64,000 nt of DNA. Source: Microcoleus vaginatus PCC 9802 (GTDB lineage Bacteria > Cyanobacteriota > Cyanobacteriia > Cyanobacteriales > Microcoleaceae). Of this stretch, positions 44,881 through 52,823 are shown piece after piece. Location: assembly GCA_022701275.1 (NCBI GenBank), contig CP031740.1, positions 197,001 to 261,000 on the forward strand, in the 5' to 3' direction. Below the pieces are notes generated by a model. The model did not search any database, was not told the origin of the DNA, and saw only the letters and a program-made list of their open reading frames with translations. Positions within the stretch are counted from its first letter, which is position 1, and every line of letters begins with the position of its first letter. Both the position numbers and the translations under genes were made by a program.

Positions 44881-45567
44881 ATGCAATTGCAAGCAGTAAT
44901 TCTCGATATTGACGGTACTCTGACGCTCAGCAATGACGCCCACGCTCAAGCTTGGGTAGAGGCATTTGCCGCTTACGGCTACGACGTGCCGTTTGAGAAA
45001 GTGCGCCCGCTAATTGGTATGGGAGGCGACAAAGTTATACCGAAAATGGTATCAGAACTTTCCGACGAAGAAGGCGACGGCAAAAAGATTGCACAGCGGC
45101 GTAAAGAACTGATTATTAACCGCTTTTCTCCTGAGCTTTCTCCAACCCCCGGTTCGCGGGATTTGCTGTTAAAAATGCAGAAAGAAGGATTGCGGCTAAT
45201 TATTGCTACTTCAGCTACCACCGAAGAACTTTCCGGTTTGCTGAAAGCTGCACAAGTTGACGATTTATTGGATCAAGGGCAAGCGGCGACATCGAGTGAT
45301 GCAGAAGCTTCTAAACCGGAACCGGATATTGTGGAAGCTGCTTTGAGCAAATTGAAGCTGGAAGCGAGCCAGGTTGTGATGTTAGCTGATACTCCTTACG
45401 ATATCGAAGCGGCGGGCAAGTGCGGGGTGCCAGTAATTGCTTTTCGGTGCGGAGATTTCGATGATGCTTCCCTGGCAAATGCTGCGGAAATTTACGATCA
45501 CCCTGCAGATTTGTTGGCGCATTATGACGATTCTCTTTTAGGGAAAAAGGAATTGGTAGCGCGTTGA
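44881..45567 (+). CDS. HAD-superfamily phosphatase (beta-phosphoglucomutase-like)
   Basis: A 228-residue haloacid-dehalogenase-type hydrolase. Motif I is ILDIDGTLTLSN (nucleophile Asp), a cap follows (PLIGMGGDKVIPKMVSEL), motif II is IIATSATT, motif III Lys is in EASKPEPDIV, and motif IV is VVMLADTPYDIEAA. This points to a phosphatase for small phosphorylated metabolites. No substrate is indicated by neighbours. Confidence 0.9.
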   Translation: MQLQAVILDIDGTLTLSNDAHAQAWVEAFAAYGYDVPFEKVRPLIGMGGDKVIPKMVSELSDEEGDGKKIAQRRKELIINRFSPELSPTPGSRDLLLKMQKEGLRLIIATSATTEELSGLLKAAQVDDLLDQGQAATSSDAEASKPEPDIVEAALSKLKLEASQVVMLADTPYDIEAAGKCGVPVIAFRCGDFDDASLANAAEIYDHPADLLAHYDDSLLGKKELVAR

Positions 45568-45601
45568 AGAAATAAGAGCGATCGCGGGTGGATTGGCACT
45601 A

Positions 45602-46762
45602 TTAAGCGCGATCGCTCACAATCCACTCGACTTGATGTGCTTCTGTGATATCTGGAATATCCAGTCGCGCAGCTAACTTGCGAATGACTGCTTGCGGTAC
45701 TGTTACTGTGCGCGATCGATTCCGCTGCAATATTTCTTCTAGAGACCCTTCTAGATAAACAATGCGAACTCGCGCTTGATAAGCAGCAAAAAAATCAATT
45801 AATTGCTGCCGCATTTGTTTAGTTGTATTCGTGGCGTTCCACACAAAAGAACGCCCCTCATTCATGTATTCGCGCGCTCTTTTTTTGGCTGCTGTCACCA
45901 CATTTCCCGGGGTTTCGTCTGGAGGGACATTCATCTCTTTTCGCAGTGCATCCAGCGAGATTACTGGCAAATGTGGGAGATTTTTCTGAATCCAATAATC
46001 TTTACCGCTTGCCGGCAAGCCAGACATCAAGATTACTTCGCATCGAGTATCGTCAAATGCTTCGTAATCGGGATTTCCGTTCTCTTTGCGGAAGTAGATA
46101 AATCGGCTGTGTGCTGATGGAAACAGTCGGGGAGAATCCAAACAATTATTTTCTTGACAAAACTCGCGAAATAGTTCTATTTTATCGAGCAATTCTTGTC
46201 TGTCGCTACACTGTCGGCCGCGCACGTCTGCTTCGGCTAAAAGTGCGAGAAAATCGCAGCGGACAACTTGACTAACTTTAATTACAGACTGCTGCGGGTT
46301 GGGTTTGTCGATTAGCCAGATGGGTAAACTGCCGAATTTGACGATCGCCACAACTGTTTCGCGAATCTCAAACTGCACGGGCGGCTCGAATTGAGATAAA
46401 ATTTGTCTGACCATTCTCGCACCTTGGCGGGCGTGACCTTTTGAGCTAATTCTCCCGTCTGCTTCTATTTTTGTAAAGGCTGGTTTGGCGACATCGTGCA
46501 GCAAAGCGGCCGCAAAAAGTATCGATCGTTCTTCTTCGTGAAGTTGCCGCCAATTTGGGGAAGATATTAAGGCTTCGCAGACCCTTCTGGTGTGAATTAA
46601 AACGTCTCCTTCGGCGTGATAAATCGGGTCTTGCTGACATCCTTTTAAGTTTTGAATCCAATCGAAATGATTTTGAATGCTGTCCCAATCCAGAAACCAA
46701 TCGGGCGGTTCGGGACAAAAGGGAAAAGTCCAAGTTGGCAAGGGCGATAACAGTGTATTCAT
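45602..46762 (-). CDS. HD-Pnk-like end-healing enzyme (HD domain plus polynucleotide kinase)
   Basis: A 386-residue two-domain protein. Residues 45-180 carry an HD phosphohydrolase set (HTRRVCEAL, AALLHDVAKP, GHARQGARM). Residues 240-386 are a P-loop kinase with MSGLPASGKDYWI, then SLDALRKEMNVPP and WNATNTTKQMRQQLI, as in 5'-OH polynucleotide kinases. This domain order is that of HD-Pnk enzymes (characterised in Runella), where HD removes 2',3'-cyclic phosphates and the kinase phosphorylates 5'-OH ends. The gene sits 15 bases downstream of an RNA ligase gene, so together they could heal and seal broken RNA. Activity is inferred. Confidence 0.88.
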   Translation of the reverse strand: MNTLLSPLPTWTFPFCPEPPDWFLDWDSIQNHFDWIQNLKGCQQDPIYHAEGDVLIHTRRVCEALISSPNWRQLHEEERSILFAAALLHDVAKPAFTKIEADGRISSKGHARQGARMVRQILSQFEPPVQFEIRETVVAIVKFGSLPIWLIDKPNPQQSVIKVSQVVRCDFLALLAEADVRGRQCSDRQELLDKIELFREFCQENNCLDSPRLFPSAHSRFIYFRKENGNPDYEAFDDTRCEVILMSGLPASGKDYWIQKNLPHLPVISLDALRKEMNVPPDETPGNVVTAAKKRAREYMNEGRSFVWNATNTTKQMRQQLIDFFAAYQARVRIVYLEGSLEEILQRNRSRTVTVPQAVIRKLAARLDIPDITEAHQVEWIVSDRA

Positions 46763-46777
46763 AAATTCACCTGCTGG

Positions 46778-47569
46778 TTAATTAAATTTAAATAAATCGG
46801 TACCCGGACGCAGAATATTGGGTATGATTGGGCGATTTAGCCAATGTCCTTCGGCATTCTTAATAGCTGTCAAAAAACTGGCACGCACGTATTTATAACG
46901 CGCTTTTACTATGCCATATTCTTCGACTTTAATGTACAAACCTTCCATAATCTCGCTCTTGTCAGTCTCTTTCAAACACCGTTCTTCATCTAACCCCAAT
47001 TCCCCGCAGTACAAACGCAAGCGTTCCAAATGTCCGGGTTGAATAAAATTAGACTTTTCCATAAACTGCATCATTTGCTTGGGAGATTTTAAAACTCCAG
47101 AAAACACCACGGGAACGGACACTAACGGCAGTCCATTTAACAACTTGCGGCGGGATTCTGTACTCAAAAAGTGATTTGTTTCTAAGTCCAGCACGTCGTA
47201 TTCCATAAAATAGTGCGGCAAAAAATCATAAAAAACAGTGTGTTTGGCATAAAGCCATTCGCCGTAAAGAATGTAGCGATTTCCCAGCACTTCTCCCAGG
47301 GCTCCGCTGAGACTGAAAGCCCACTGTTTGAATAAGTTAAAATGTTTTTCTCTGGGCCCACCGGTGAGATAGTGGCCGCGACTTTGCAGCAGCATTTGTC
47401 CATCTGGTGCAAAGCAGATGCCTGTATTAGCGCCGTCTACCTTTTCTTCAATCACTGTCGGGCGATCGTTCAGGGCGCTAAATGGCACGCTGTCGAGGTC
47501 TTCATCACCCGGTTGGAAACGCGAACCTTCGATGTGATAAGTTCTAGGATATTTAACAATTTTGAGCAT
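46778..47569 (-). CDS. ATP-dependent RNA ligase (Rnl2-like)
   Basis: A 263-residue nucleotidyltransferase-type ligase. Motif I EEKVDGAN gives the adenylated lysine K43, motif III-like LYGEWLYAKHT, IIIa-like HYFMEYDVLD, motif IV EGLYIKVEE and motif V VKARYKYVRAS are all in order. The C-terminal DNA-ligase OB fold is absent, which favours RNA ligase. A frame from 47581 adds four residues; I prefer the ATG at 47569. It is the first gene of the pair with the HD-Pnk-like gene. RNA substrate unknown; tRNA or rRNA repair after nuclease damage is plausible. Confidence 0.88.
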   Translation of the reverse strand: MLKIVKYPRTYHIEGSRFQPGDEDLDSVPFSALNDRPTVIEEKVDGANTGICFAPDGQMLLQSRGHYLTGGPREKHFNLFKQWAFSLSGALGEVLGNRYILYGEWLYAKHTVFYDFLPHYFMEYDVLDLETNHFLSTESRRKLLNGLPLVSVPVVFSGVLKSPKQMMQFMEKSNFIQPGHLERLRLYCGELGLDEERCLKETDKSEIMEGLYIKVEEYGIVKARYKYVRASFLTAIKNAEGHWLNRPIIPNILRPGTDLFKFN

Positions 47570-47672
47570 CAGCCCATCCATTTTAGATTTGAGATTTCAG
47601 AGGCAACCCCATCCATTTTAGATTGTAATTTTAGATTTTAGACTTTAGAGGCGACCGAATCTATTTAACCAT

Positions 47673-47696
47673 TATAATGGAATGAGCACAAAGGAG
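47673..47696 (+). promoter_or_regulatory. -10 box and ribosome site of the SPFH gene
   Basis: TATAAT at 47673-47678 and AAGGAG at 47691-47696, 8 bases before the TTG start at 47705. No good -35 box is seen. Confidence 0.45.
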
Positions 47697-47704
47697 CCTG
47701 TAAG

Positions 47705-48574
47705 TTGAAAAATCAAAGTTTCCAGAGCATATCATCAGCAATCGCTGGGATTCTATTAGTAGGCGCGCTACTCCTCGGATTAAACTCTTTTGTCGTCATC
47801 AATCCAGGCGAAGCAGGTGTTGTCAGCGTTTTAGGAAAAGCCACAGATGGAGCATTGTTAGAGGGGTTTCACCTCAGACCCCCGCTAATATCCAAGGTAG
47901 ATGTGTACGATGTAACCGTGCAAAAATTTGAAGTTCCCGCCCAAAGTGCTACTAAAGACCTTCAGGATTTAAATGCCAGTTTTGCGATCAACTTTCGCCT
48001 CGATCCTGAGAAAATAGTGGAGATCAGAAGGACTCAAGGAACTTTGGAGAATATAGTCTCAAAAATTATTGGTCCTCAGACGCAAGAAGCATTTAAAACA
48101 GCGGCTGCACTGAGAACCGCCGAACAATCTATTACTCAAAGAAGTGAACTGAAGCGAGACTTTGATACTGCGCTGAAGGAGAGGCTATCAAAGTATGATG
48201 TAATCGTGCTCGATACGAGCGTGGTTAACATTCGATTCTCCACAGATTTTGCGAAAGCGGTTGAGGAGAAACAGGTTGCTGAACAGCGGGCGCAAAGAGC
48301 TGTTTATGTGGCTCAGGAAGCAGAACAACAGGCTCAAGCTGATATTAACCGCGCTCAAGGTAGGGCTGAAGCTCAAAGGCTGTTGGCGGAAACTTTGAAG
48401 GCTCAGGGCGGCGATTTAGTTTTGCAAAAAGAGGCGATCGAAGCTTGGAGAAGTGGCGGCGCTCAGATGCCAAAAGTGCTGGTGATGGGCAGCGGTTCGA
48501 GTCGGGTTCCTTTCATTTTTAATATGAGCGATATTCAGGAAGAACCCGAGCACCCGCAAGTGACCAACAATTAA
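47705..48574 (+). CDS. Prohibitin-family SPFH/band 7 protein
   Basis: A 289-residue membrane-anchored scaffolding protein. One N-terminal helix (AIAGILLVGALLLGLNSFVV) precedes the SPFH domain (INPGEAGVVSVLGKATDGAL, RTQGTLENIVSKIIGPQTQE) and a coiled coil (VEEKQVAEQRAQRAVYVAQ). Members form large rings in the membrane and modulate proteases or thylakoid organisation. The start is a TTG with a strong AAGGAG site 8 bases before it. No FtsH or NfeD partner is adjacent. Confidence 0.93.
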   Translation: MKNQSFQSISSAIAGILLVGALLLGLNSFVVINPGEAGVVSVLGKATDGALLEGFHLRPPLISKVDVYDVTVQKFEVPAQSATKDLQDLNASFAINFRLDPEKIVEIRRTQGTLENIVSKIIGPQTQEAFKTAAALRTAEQSITQRSELKRDFDTALKERLSKYDVIVLDTSVVNIRFSTDFAKAVEEKQVAEQRAQRAVYVAQEAEQQAQADINRAQGRAEAQRLLAETLKAQGGDLVLQKEAIEAWRSGGAQMPKVLVMGSGSSRVPFIFNMSDIQEEPEHPQVTNN

Positions 48575-48593
48575 AATATGACTGAGGGTAACC

Positions 48594-48670
48594 AACCCGG
48601 TGTCTGGGAAAATATTGGCTTTGCTAACCACAAATCTCGGAATAAACCGGGTTTCCTGAGAAGGCACACA
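48594..48670. repeat. AAACCCGGTTT-type repeat ending TAAGTCCTAT
   Basis: AACCCGGT (48594-48601) and ACCGGGTT (48646-48653) form inverted arms. The right edge TAAGTCCTAT equals the end of the 23659-23768 element. Located just after the SPFH gene. Confidence 0.6.
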
Positions 48671-48810
48671 TAAGTCCTATGAGAGTTGCCGCAATATGCT
48701 ACACTTCTGAAAGCCACAATATAACGACAGTTTGAAACCTGTCGTTATAAAAGCGAAGTCCGCAATTAACACGCAGGCAACACACTCATTTTAGGAAGCA
48801 AGGAAAAATC

Positions 48811-49230
48811 ATGACCCGCGCTATTATGGAAACCGACAAAGGCACAATCAATTTGGAATTGTTCGATGCGGATGCGCCTAACACAGTGAAGAATTTTGTT
48901 GACTTGGCGGAAAAAGGTTTTTACGATGGATTGGCCTTTCACCGAGTCATTCCTAACTTTATGATTCAAGGTGGCTGTCCCAAAGGCAATGGAACGGGCG
49001 GGCCGGGCTACAAAATCAAGTGCGAAATCAACTCCAAAAAACATTTGGCAGGCACTTTATCGATGGCTCACGCAGGCCGGGATACGGGTGGCAGCCAATT
49101 CTTTATTTGCCATTCTCCCCAGTCTCATTTAGATGGAGTTCACACAACTTTTGGCCAAACTGAGGATATGTCTGTCGTCAATGCTATCCGCCAAGGTGAC
49201 AAGATTATCTCGCTGAAAATTGAGCATTAA
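48811..49230 (+). CDS. Cyclophilin-type peptidyl-prolyl isomerase
   Basis: A 139-residue soluble prolyl isomerase that speeds protein folding. The catalytic Arg/Phe/Gln set lies in [14 protein letters not shown]; other cyclophilin landmarks are [25 protein letters not shown] and [10 protein letters not shown]. There is no signal peptide, so it is cytosolic. AGGAA lies upstream of the ATG at good spacing. The next gene follows after a hairpin repeat. Confidence 0.96.
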   Translation: MTRAIMETDKGTINLELFDADAPNTVKNFVDLAEKGFYDGLAFHRVIPNFMIQGGCPKGNGTGGPGYKIKCEINSKKHLAGTLSMAHAGRDTGGSQFFICHSPQSHLDGVHTTFGQTEDMSVVNAIRQGDKIISLKIEH

Positions 49231-49249
49231 TTTTCAGTAATTTAGTGGC

Positions 49250-49284
49250 GTTTGTAGTAAGGACGAAGAGTCCTTATTGCAAAC
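49250..49284 (+). terminator. Hairpin repeat acting as likely terminator of the cyclophilin gene
   Basis: GTTTGTAGTAAGGAC (49250-49264) pairs with GTCCTTATTGCAAAC (49270-49284) at 13 of 15 positions, loop GAAGA. It belongs to the TTTGTAGTRAGGAC family listed at 23780-23838. Confidence 0.55.
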
Positions 49285-49323
49285 AAAACTTGTGAAAGTT
49301 AAGAGTTTTAAAATCTACAATTT

Positions 49324-49710
49324 ATGACTGTTATCAATGATTCGGCTGTGGTGGCTGAGTTAACTGAACTATATTTAAAATACGAAAAAGCTCTTTGTAC
49401 GAACGATATTGAAACTCTCGATAACTTGTTCTGGGATGCGCCGGAAGTCGTGCGGTTTGGGGTGACGGAGAACCTGTACGGGAGCGATGAGGTGAGGGCT
49501 TTTCGCAAAGGGCGATCGCCTGTAAATGTCGATCGAGAAATGTTCAATCTCAAAGTCGTGACTTTCGATGCAGACACGGCGGCTGTGACGCTGGAATTTC
49601 GCCGTGCTTACGATGGAGTGGTGCGGCTGGGGCGGCAGAGTCAGATGTGGCGCAAGTTTCCTCAAGGCTGGAAGATTGTTTCCGCTCACGTTTCTTTTTT
49701 GCCGCTGTAG
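49324..49710 (+). CDS. DUF3225/HpxZ-like NTF2-fold protein
   Basis: A 128-residue cone-fold protein (YLKYEKALCTNDIETLDNLF, VVRFGVTENLYGSDEVRAFR, RLGRQSQMWRKFPQGWKIVS). It matches the HpxZ/AtzH-like family (DUF3225), often linked to oxalurate or ureide metabolism in other bacteria, but no such genes are nearby, so the role is not assigned. Length normal. Confidence 0.8.
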   Translation: MTVINDSAVVAELTELYLKYEKALCTNDIETLDNLFWDAPEVVRFGVTENLYGSDEVRAFRKGRSPVNVDREMFNLKVVTFDADTAAVTLEFRRAYDGVVRLGRQSQMWRKFPQGWKIVSAHVSFLPL

Positions 49711-49986
49711 ATGTTATGTCATTTCCGTTGAATTTCCCGTAATGAAATTCTGTCGATCGGGCTGGGCGGGTTTATAGATATTATGGATGTGAATTACAGA
49801 TTGTTTGTGAAACCCGCCCCTACAAGTATTGTGGTTAATTTACCTAACAGGATATTAAAGCTAAGAAAACAATATATTCAAATGTAAAATGAGTATTTTA
49901 ATTTGATTATTGTTGAGTTCTTTAATTCGGCCTATATTTTTTTTACTTTACTATTAGTACCTCTTTTTTTTACCATATCCCCTTCC

Positions 49987-51111
49987 CTAATACAGTTCAT
50001 ACTTGAGCAAAGTACACGGAATCGATCCATTAAAAACCGGAATTCGTCGCGATGTCCTGAGTCCAACCTTTTTACCCAACTCCTTATTTCCTGTCAAAAT
50101 AAACGCATTCCAACCTTTAAAACGATGCTTAAAAATATCCCCCAACATCTTGTATAAATCTCCCAATTCGCTAGCATCTCCCAGGCGCTCTCCGTAGGGA
50201 GGATTGCAAATCAAAACGCCTCTGTCTGCGGGGGCTTCCAACTGAGATAATTCGGTTTGAGCAAACTGAATCTTACCGGAAATACCAGCTTGCTGCGCGT
50301 TCGTGCGAGCTTGAGTTAACATATCGGAATCGCGATCGCACCCTGCAATCACCTCTTTAAGCTCCGGTAACTCACTATTTTCAGCTTCGGCCCACAATTT
50401 ATCCCACAAAGGTTCGTCAAAATCCCGCCAAGTCATAAATCCAAAATTTTCTCGAAACAATCCCGGTGCAATATTCAAGGCCTTTAAAGTCGCTTCCAAA
50501 GGCAAAGTTCCAGAACCGCACATCGGGTCTAAAAACGGCAAATCTGGCGTCCATTCTGCCATTTCCAACAAAGCCGCAGCTAGGGTTTCTTTGAGGGGAG
50601 CAAGTCCCATCGCCGGTCGATATCCCCGGCGGTGCAAACTACCGCCAGAACTGTCTAAACTTAAAATAGCTCTATCTTGATGAATGTGAATGTTAATTAG
50701 CAAATCGGGATGCTCTACATCGACATTAGAACGCTTGTTAAATTGAAGGCGCTGTTGGTCGGCGATCGCATTTTTGACCTGCAAAGCTGTAAAGTGAGTG
50801 TGGTTCAAATTTTCGTTGCCACCGGTGCAGTTTACTGCTAAAGTATTTTCGGGATCTAAGTATTCGTCCCAAGGGATTTTTTGCACTTCGCGGTAGAGCA
50901 TATCCGAGTTGTAACACCGGAATTCGGCGATCGGCATTAGCACTCGAAAAATTGTTCTCGACCACAGATTGACGCGGTACAATAAAGCACGATCGCCCGC
51001 AAAGTAAACCCCTGTAAAATCAGGCTTGACATCCTGGGCCCCTAAACGTTCTAATTCTTGGGCGGCAATAGTTTCTAAACCGCGCGCAACTGTAGCAAAA
51101 TATTGATTCAT
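49987..51111 (-). CDS. THUMP-domain RNA methyltransferase (RlmL/YcbY N-terminal type)
   Basis: A 374-residue class I SAM methyltransferase. The THUMP domain is at residues 40-160 (FTGVYFAGDRALLYRVNLW, HTHFTALQVKNAI). Catalytic motifs are FLDPMCGSGTLPLEA (SAM site) and ICNPPYGERLG (N6-adenine/guanine-N2 type). The same domain pair makes m2G2445 of 23S rRNA in E. coli (RlmL N-terminal half); the target here is inferred. It is convergent with the DUF3225 gene. Confidence 0.93.
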   Translation of the reverse strand: MNQYFATVARGLETIAAQELERLGAQDVKPDFTGVYFAGDRALLYRVNLWSRTIFRVLMPIAEFRCYNSDMLYREVQKIPWDEYLDPENTLAVNCTGGNENLNHTHFTALQVKNAIADQQRLQFNKRSNVDVEHPDLLINIHIHQDRAILSLDSSGGSLHRRGYRPAMGLAPLKETLAAALLEMAEWTPDLPFLDPMCGSGTLPLEATLKALNIAPGLFRENFGFMTWRDFDEPLWDKLWAEAENSELPELKEVIAGCDRDSDMLTQARTNAQQAGISGKIQFAQTELSQLEAPADRGVLICNPPYGERLGDASELGDLYKMLGDIFKHRFKGWNAFILTGNKELGKKVGLRTSRRIPVFNGSIPCTLLKYELY

Positions 51112-51320
51112 TGATAATTGATAATTGGTAATTGCTTTTTCTCGATCACTCTAAATTAGATAGTAGCTGGTTTAAATCCTAACTCTCACAAACAATACTC
51201 TACCTTAAGCTAGATGCCTCGGTAAAAAAAATACTAATTTTCCGAACAGCTTTGTCAACAGGCGATCCCCCCAACCCGCACCCAATCTACCTTTCCCTAC
51301 ACAAAAACTCACGCCCAGAG

Positions 51321-51338
51321 GGTGCGCCTCCGCGCACC
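51321..51338. terminator. Hairpin downstream of the PmbA-like gene
   Basis: GGTGCGC (51321-51327) and GCGCACC (51332-51338) with a CTCC loop lie 14 bases beyond the stop codon of the minus-strand PmbA-like gene at 51352. The same stem occurs at 3357-3374. Confidence 0.5.
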
Positions 51339-51351
51339 TCACCGCTGCAAC

Positions 51352-52698
51352 TCACAAACTGTCAGTAATACTGGTGAAATTAAAAGCTTTCACGCGCACT
51401 CCGGGCACGACACTACCGCCATAACGCTTCACCGCACTAACTGCATCCACATCGCGCAACATATCAGGTAAAACTTGATTGAAACGCAGGTTTTTAATCG
51501 GGTAAGCAATTTTGCCATCCTCAATCCAAAAAGTACCGTCGCGAGTCATTCCCGTTACTTCCAATGTTTTCGGATTAACGTAGCGCACGTACCAAGCTCG
51601 ACTGACGAAAATTCCGCGCTCGGTTTGAGCAATTAAATCTGCTAAACTTTGGTCGGAACCTGTCATTACGATCGGGTAATAAGCACCTTTTGCCTCTTTG
51701 CCTTTTTGTGCGGCCCAGTAGCGGGAATAAGACAAACTTTGAGGGACGCCATCTTTGATGATTTCCAAATAGTTATTGCTCAATCCGTCGCCGAAAAAAG
51801 TATTCGATCGCAACAAAGGATGAGCCGGATCGCGCTGCACTTGCACTAACGGGCTGAAAAGTTGTTCCCCCGCGCGGTTTCCCGCTGGTTTTCCCTCTGC
51901 ATCGGCGATCGACATAAACGATCGCCCCTCATCCGCCGCCCTCGCATCCAGCCCCCAAATCACCCACGGTAGCAAGCCTGCAAAAGCAGCGCCCTCAAGG
52001 ATTACCGGATAAACGCCCGGAGTGATGGGGCGCGGGTTGCGGGATGCGATCGCCCGATCGAGCACTTGTTCTGCTAATTCGGCGATCGGCAATTCGTTGA
52101 TACTCCAAGCAGTGCTCTGAGCCCAACTAGAACCGTCTTCAACGCGAGCAGTAAAGCTGAAATCCGCCTTTGTAGACTGGTTGCAGGCGTGGAGTCCGGT
52201 TGACGAGGCGATCGCGTACAGCGACGCCTCAGTGCTCAAAGTGCCCGAACCATGAGCGCCCCCCTGGGAGGATCTCGCGCAAGCTTGCTGCACCAATTCG
52301 GCCCGCGCTAGAGGCGATACAGTTGCGGTTGCTGCGTCGAAGGCGGGCGATCGCAAATCGTAGGTTTGAGGCGGCAGCAGCGGCATCCATTCGGGGTCTG
52401 CCGGCGCAATTCTGGCCAATTCTTCCGATCGCTTGACTGCGGAGGCGATCGCATCTTCATCAAATTCTGTAACAGCAGCAGAGGCGCTTTTGTTGCCAAA
52501 ATAGCTAGTAATGCTCAGGCTAAATACAGTTTTGCTAATATTTTGGCTGATTTGATTTTCCGAGAAGCGGGAAAGAGATTCCTCGCCAGTAGAGAGACTG
52601 ACAAACACTTCCTCTGCTTTGGATAGTTTGACTGCTTTTTCTACTACAGATAAGGCTTGGTCTTCACTTAAAAGTGCGGGCGATGTTGTTACAATCAT
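51352..52698 (-). CDS. PmbA/TldE-like subunit of the TldD/TldE peptidase pair
   Basis: A 448-residue member of the TldD/PmbA family. It lacks the HExxxH zinc site, as expected for the PmbA (TldE) partner. Recognisable segments are SVVEKAVKLSKAEEVFVSLS at the N-terminus, GLLPWVIWGLDARAADEG in the middle and a C-terminal block with EVTGMTRDGTFWIEDGKIAY and VLPDMLRDVDAVS. In E. coli TldD and TldE form a complex that degrades unfolded peptides and matures microcin B17. The TldD-like gene follows upstream after 125 bases. Confidence 0.9.
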   Translation of the reverse strand: MIVTTSPALLSEDQALSVVEKAVKLSKAEEVFVSLSTGEESLSRFSENQISQNISKTVFSLSITSYFGNKSASAAVTEFDEDAIASAVKRSEELARIAPADPEWMPLLPPQTYDLRSPAFDAATATVSPLARAELVQQACARSSQGGAHGSGTLSTEASLYAIASSTGLHACNQSTKADFSFTARVEDGSSWAQSTAWSINELPIAELAEQVLDRAIASRNPRPITPGVYPVILEGAAFAGLLPWVIWGLDARAADEGRSFMSIADAEGKPAGNRAGEQLFSPLVQVQRDPAHPLLRSNTFFGDGLSNNYLEIIKDGVPQSLSYSRYWAAQKGKEAKGAYYPIVMTGSDQSLADLIAQTERGIFVSRAWYVRYVNPKTLEVTGMTRDGTFWIEDGKIAYPIKNLRFNQVLPDMLRDVDAVSAVKRYGGSVVPGVRVKAFNFTSITDSL

Positions 52699-52710
52699 GA
52701 TTGGTAATTA

Positions 52711-52773
52711 GGCATTGCGAATTGGGCATTGCGAATTGGGCATTGCGAATTGGGCATTGCAAATGGGGCATTG
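52711..52773. repeat. 14-bp tandem repeat between tldD and pmbA genes
   Basis: Four and a half copies of GGCATTGCGAATTG, the last two imperfect, fill half of the 125-base spacer. No spacers are interleaved, so it is not a CRISPR array. Confidence 0.85.
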
Positions 52774-52823
52774 TTAGCAATTAACTAATAACTAAGAACC
52801 GATCCCCCATGTCCCATGTCCTA

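Noticed and set aside
45602-47569. Reading the ligase/HD protein pair as a phage-defence nuclease system
   Set aside because: Motifs are those of repair (kinase and ligase), and no effector, restriction or retron gene is adjacent; a link to defence remains only indirect.
52711-52773. CRISPR-like array
   Set aside because: Direct repeats are contiguous 14-mers with no unique spacers and no cas genes nearby.
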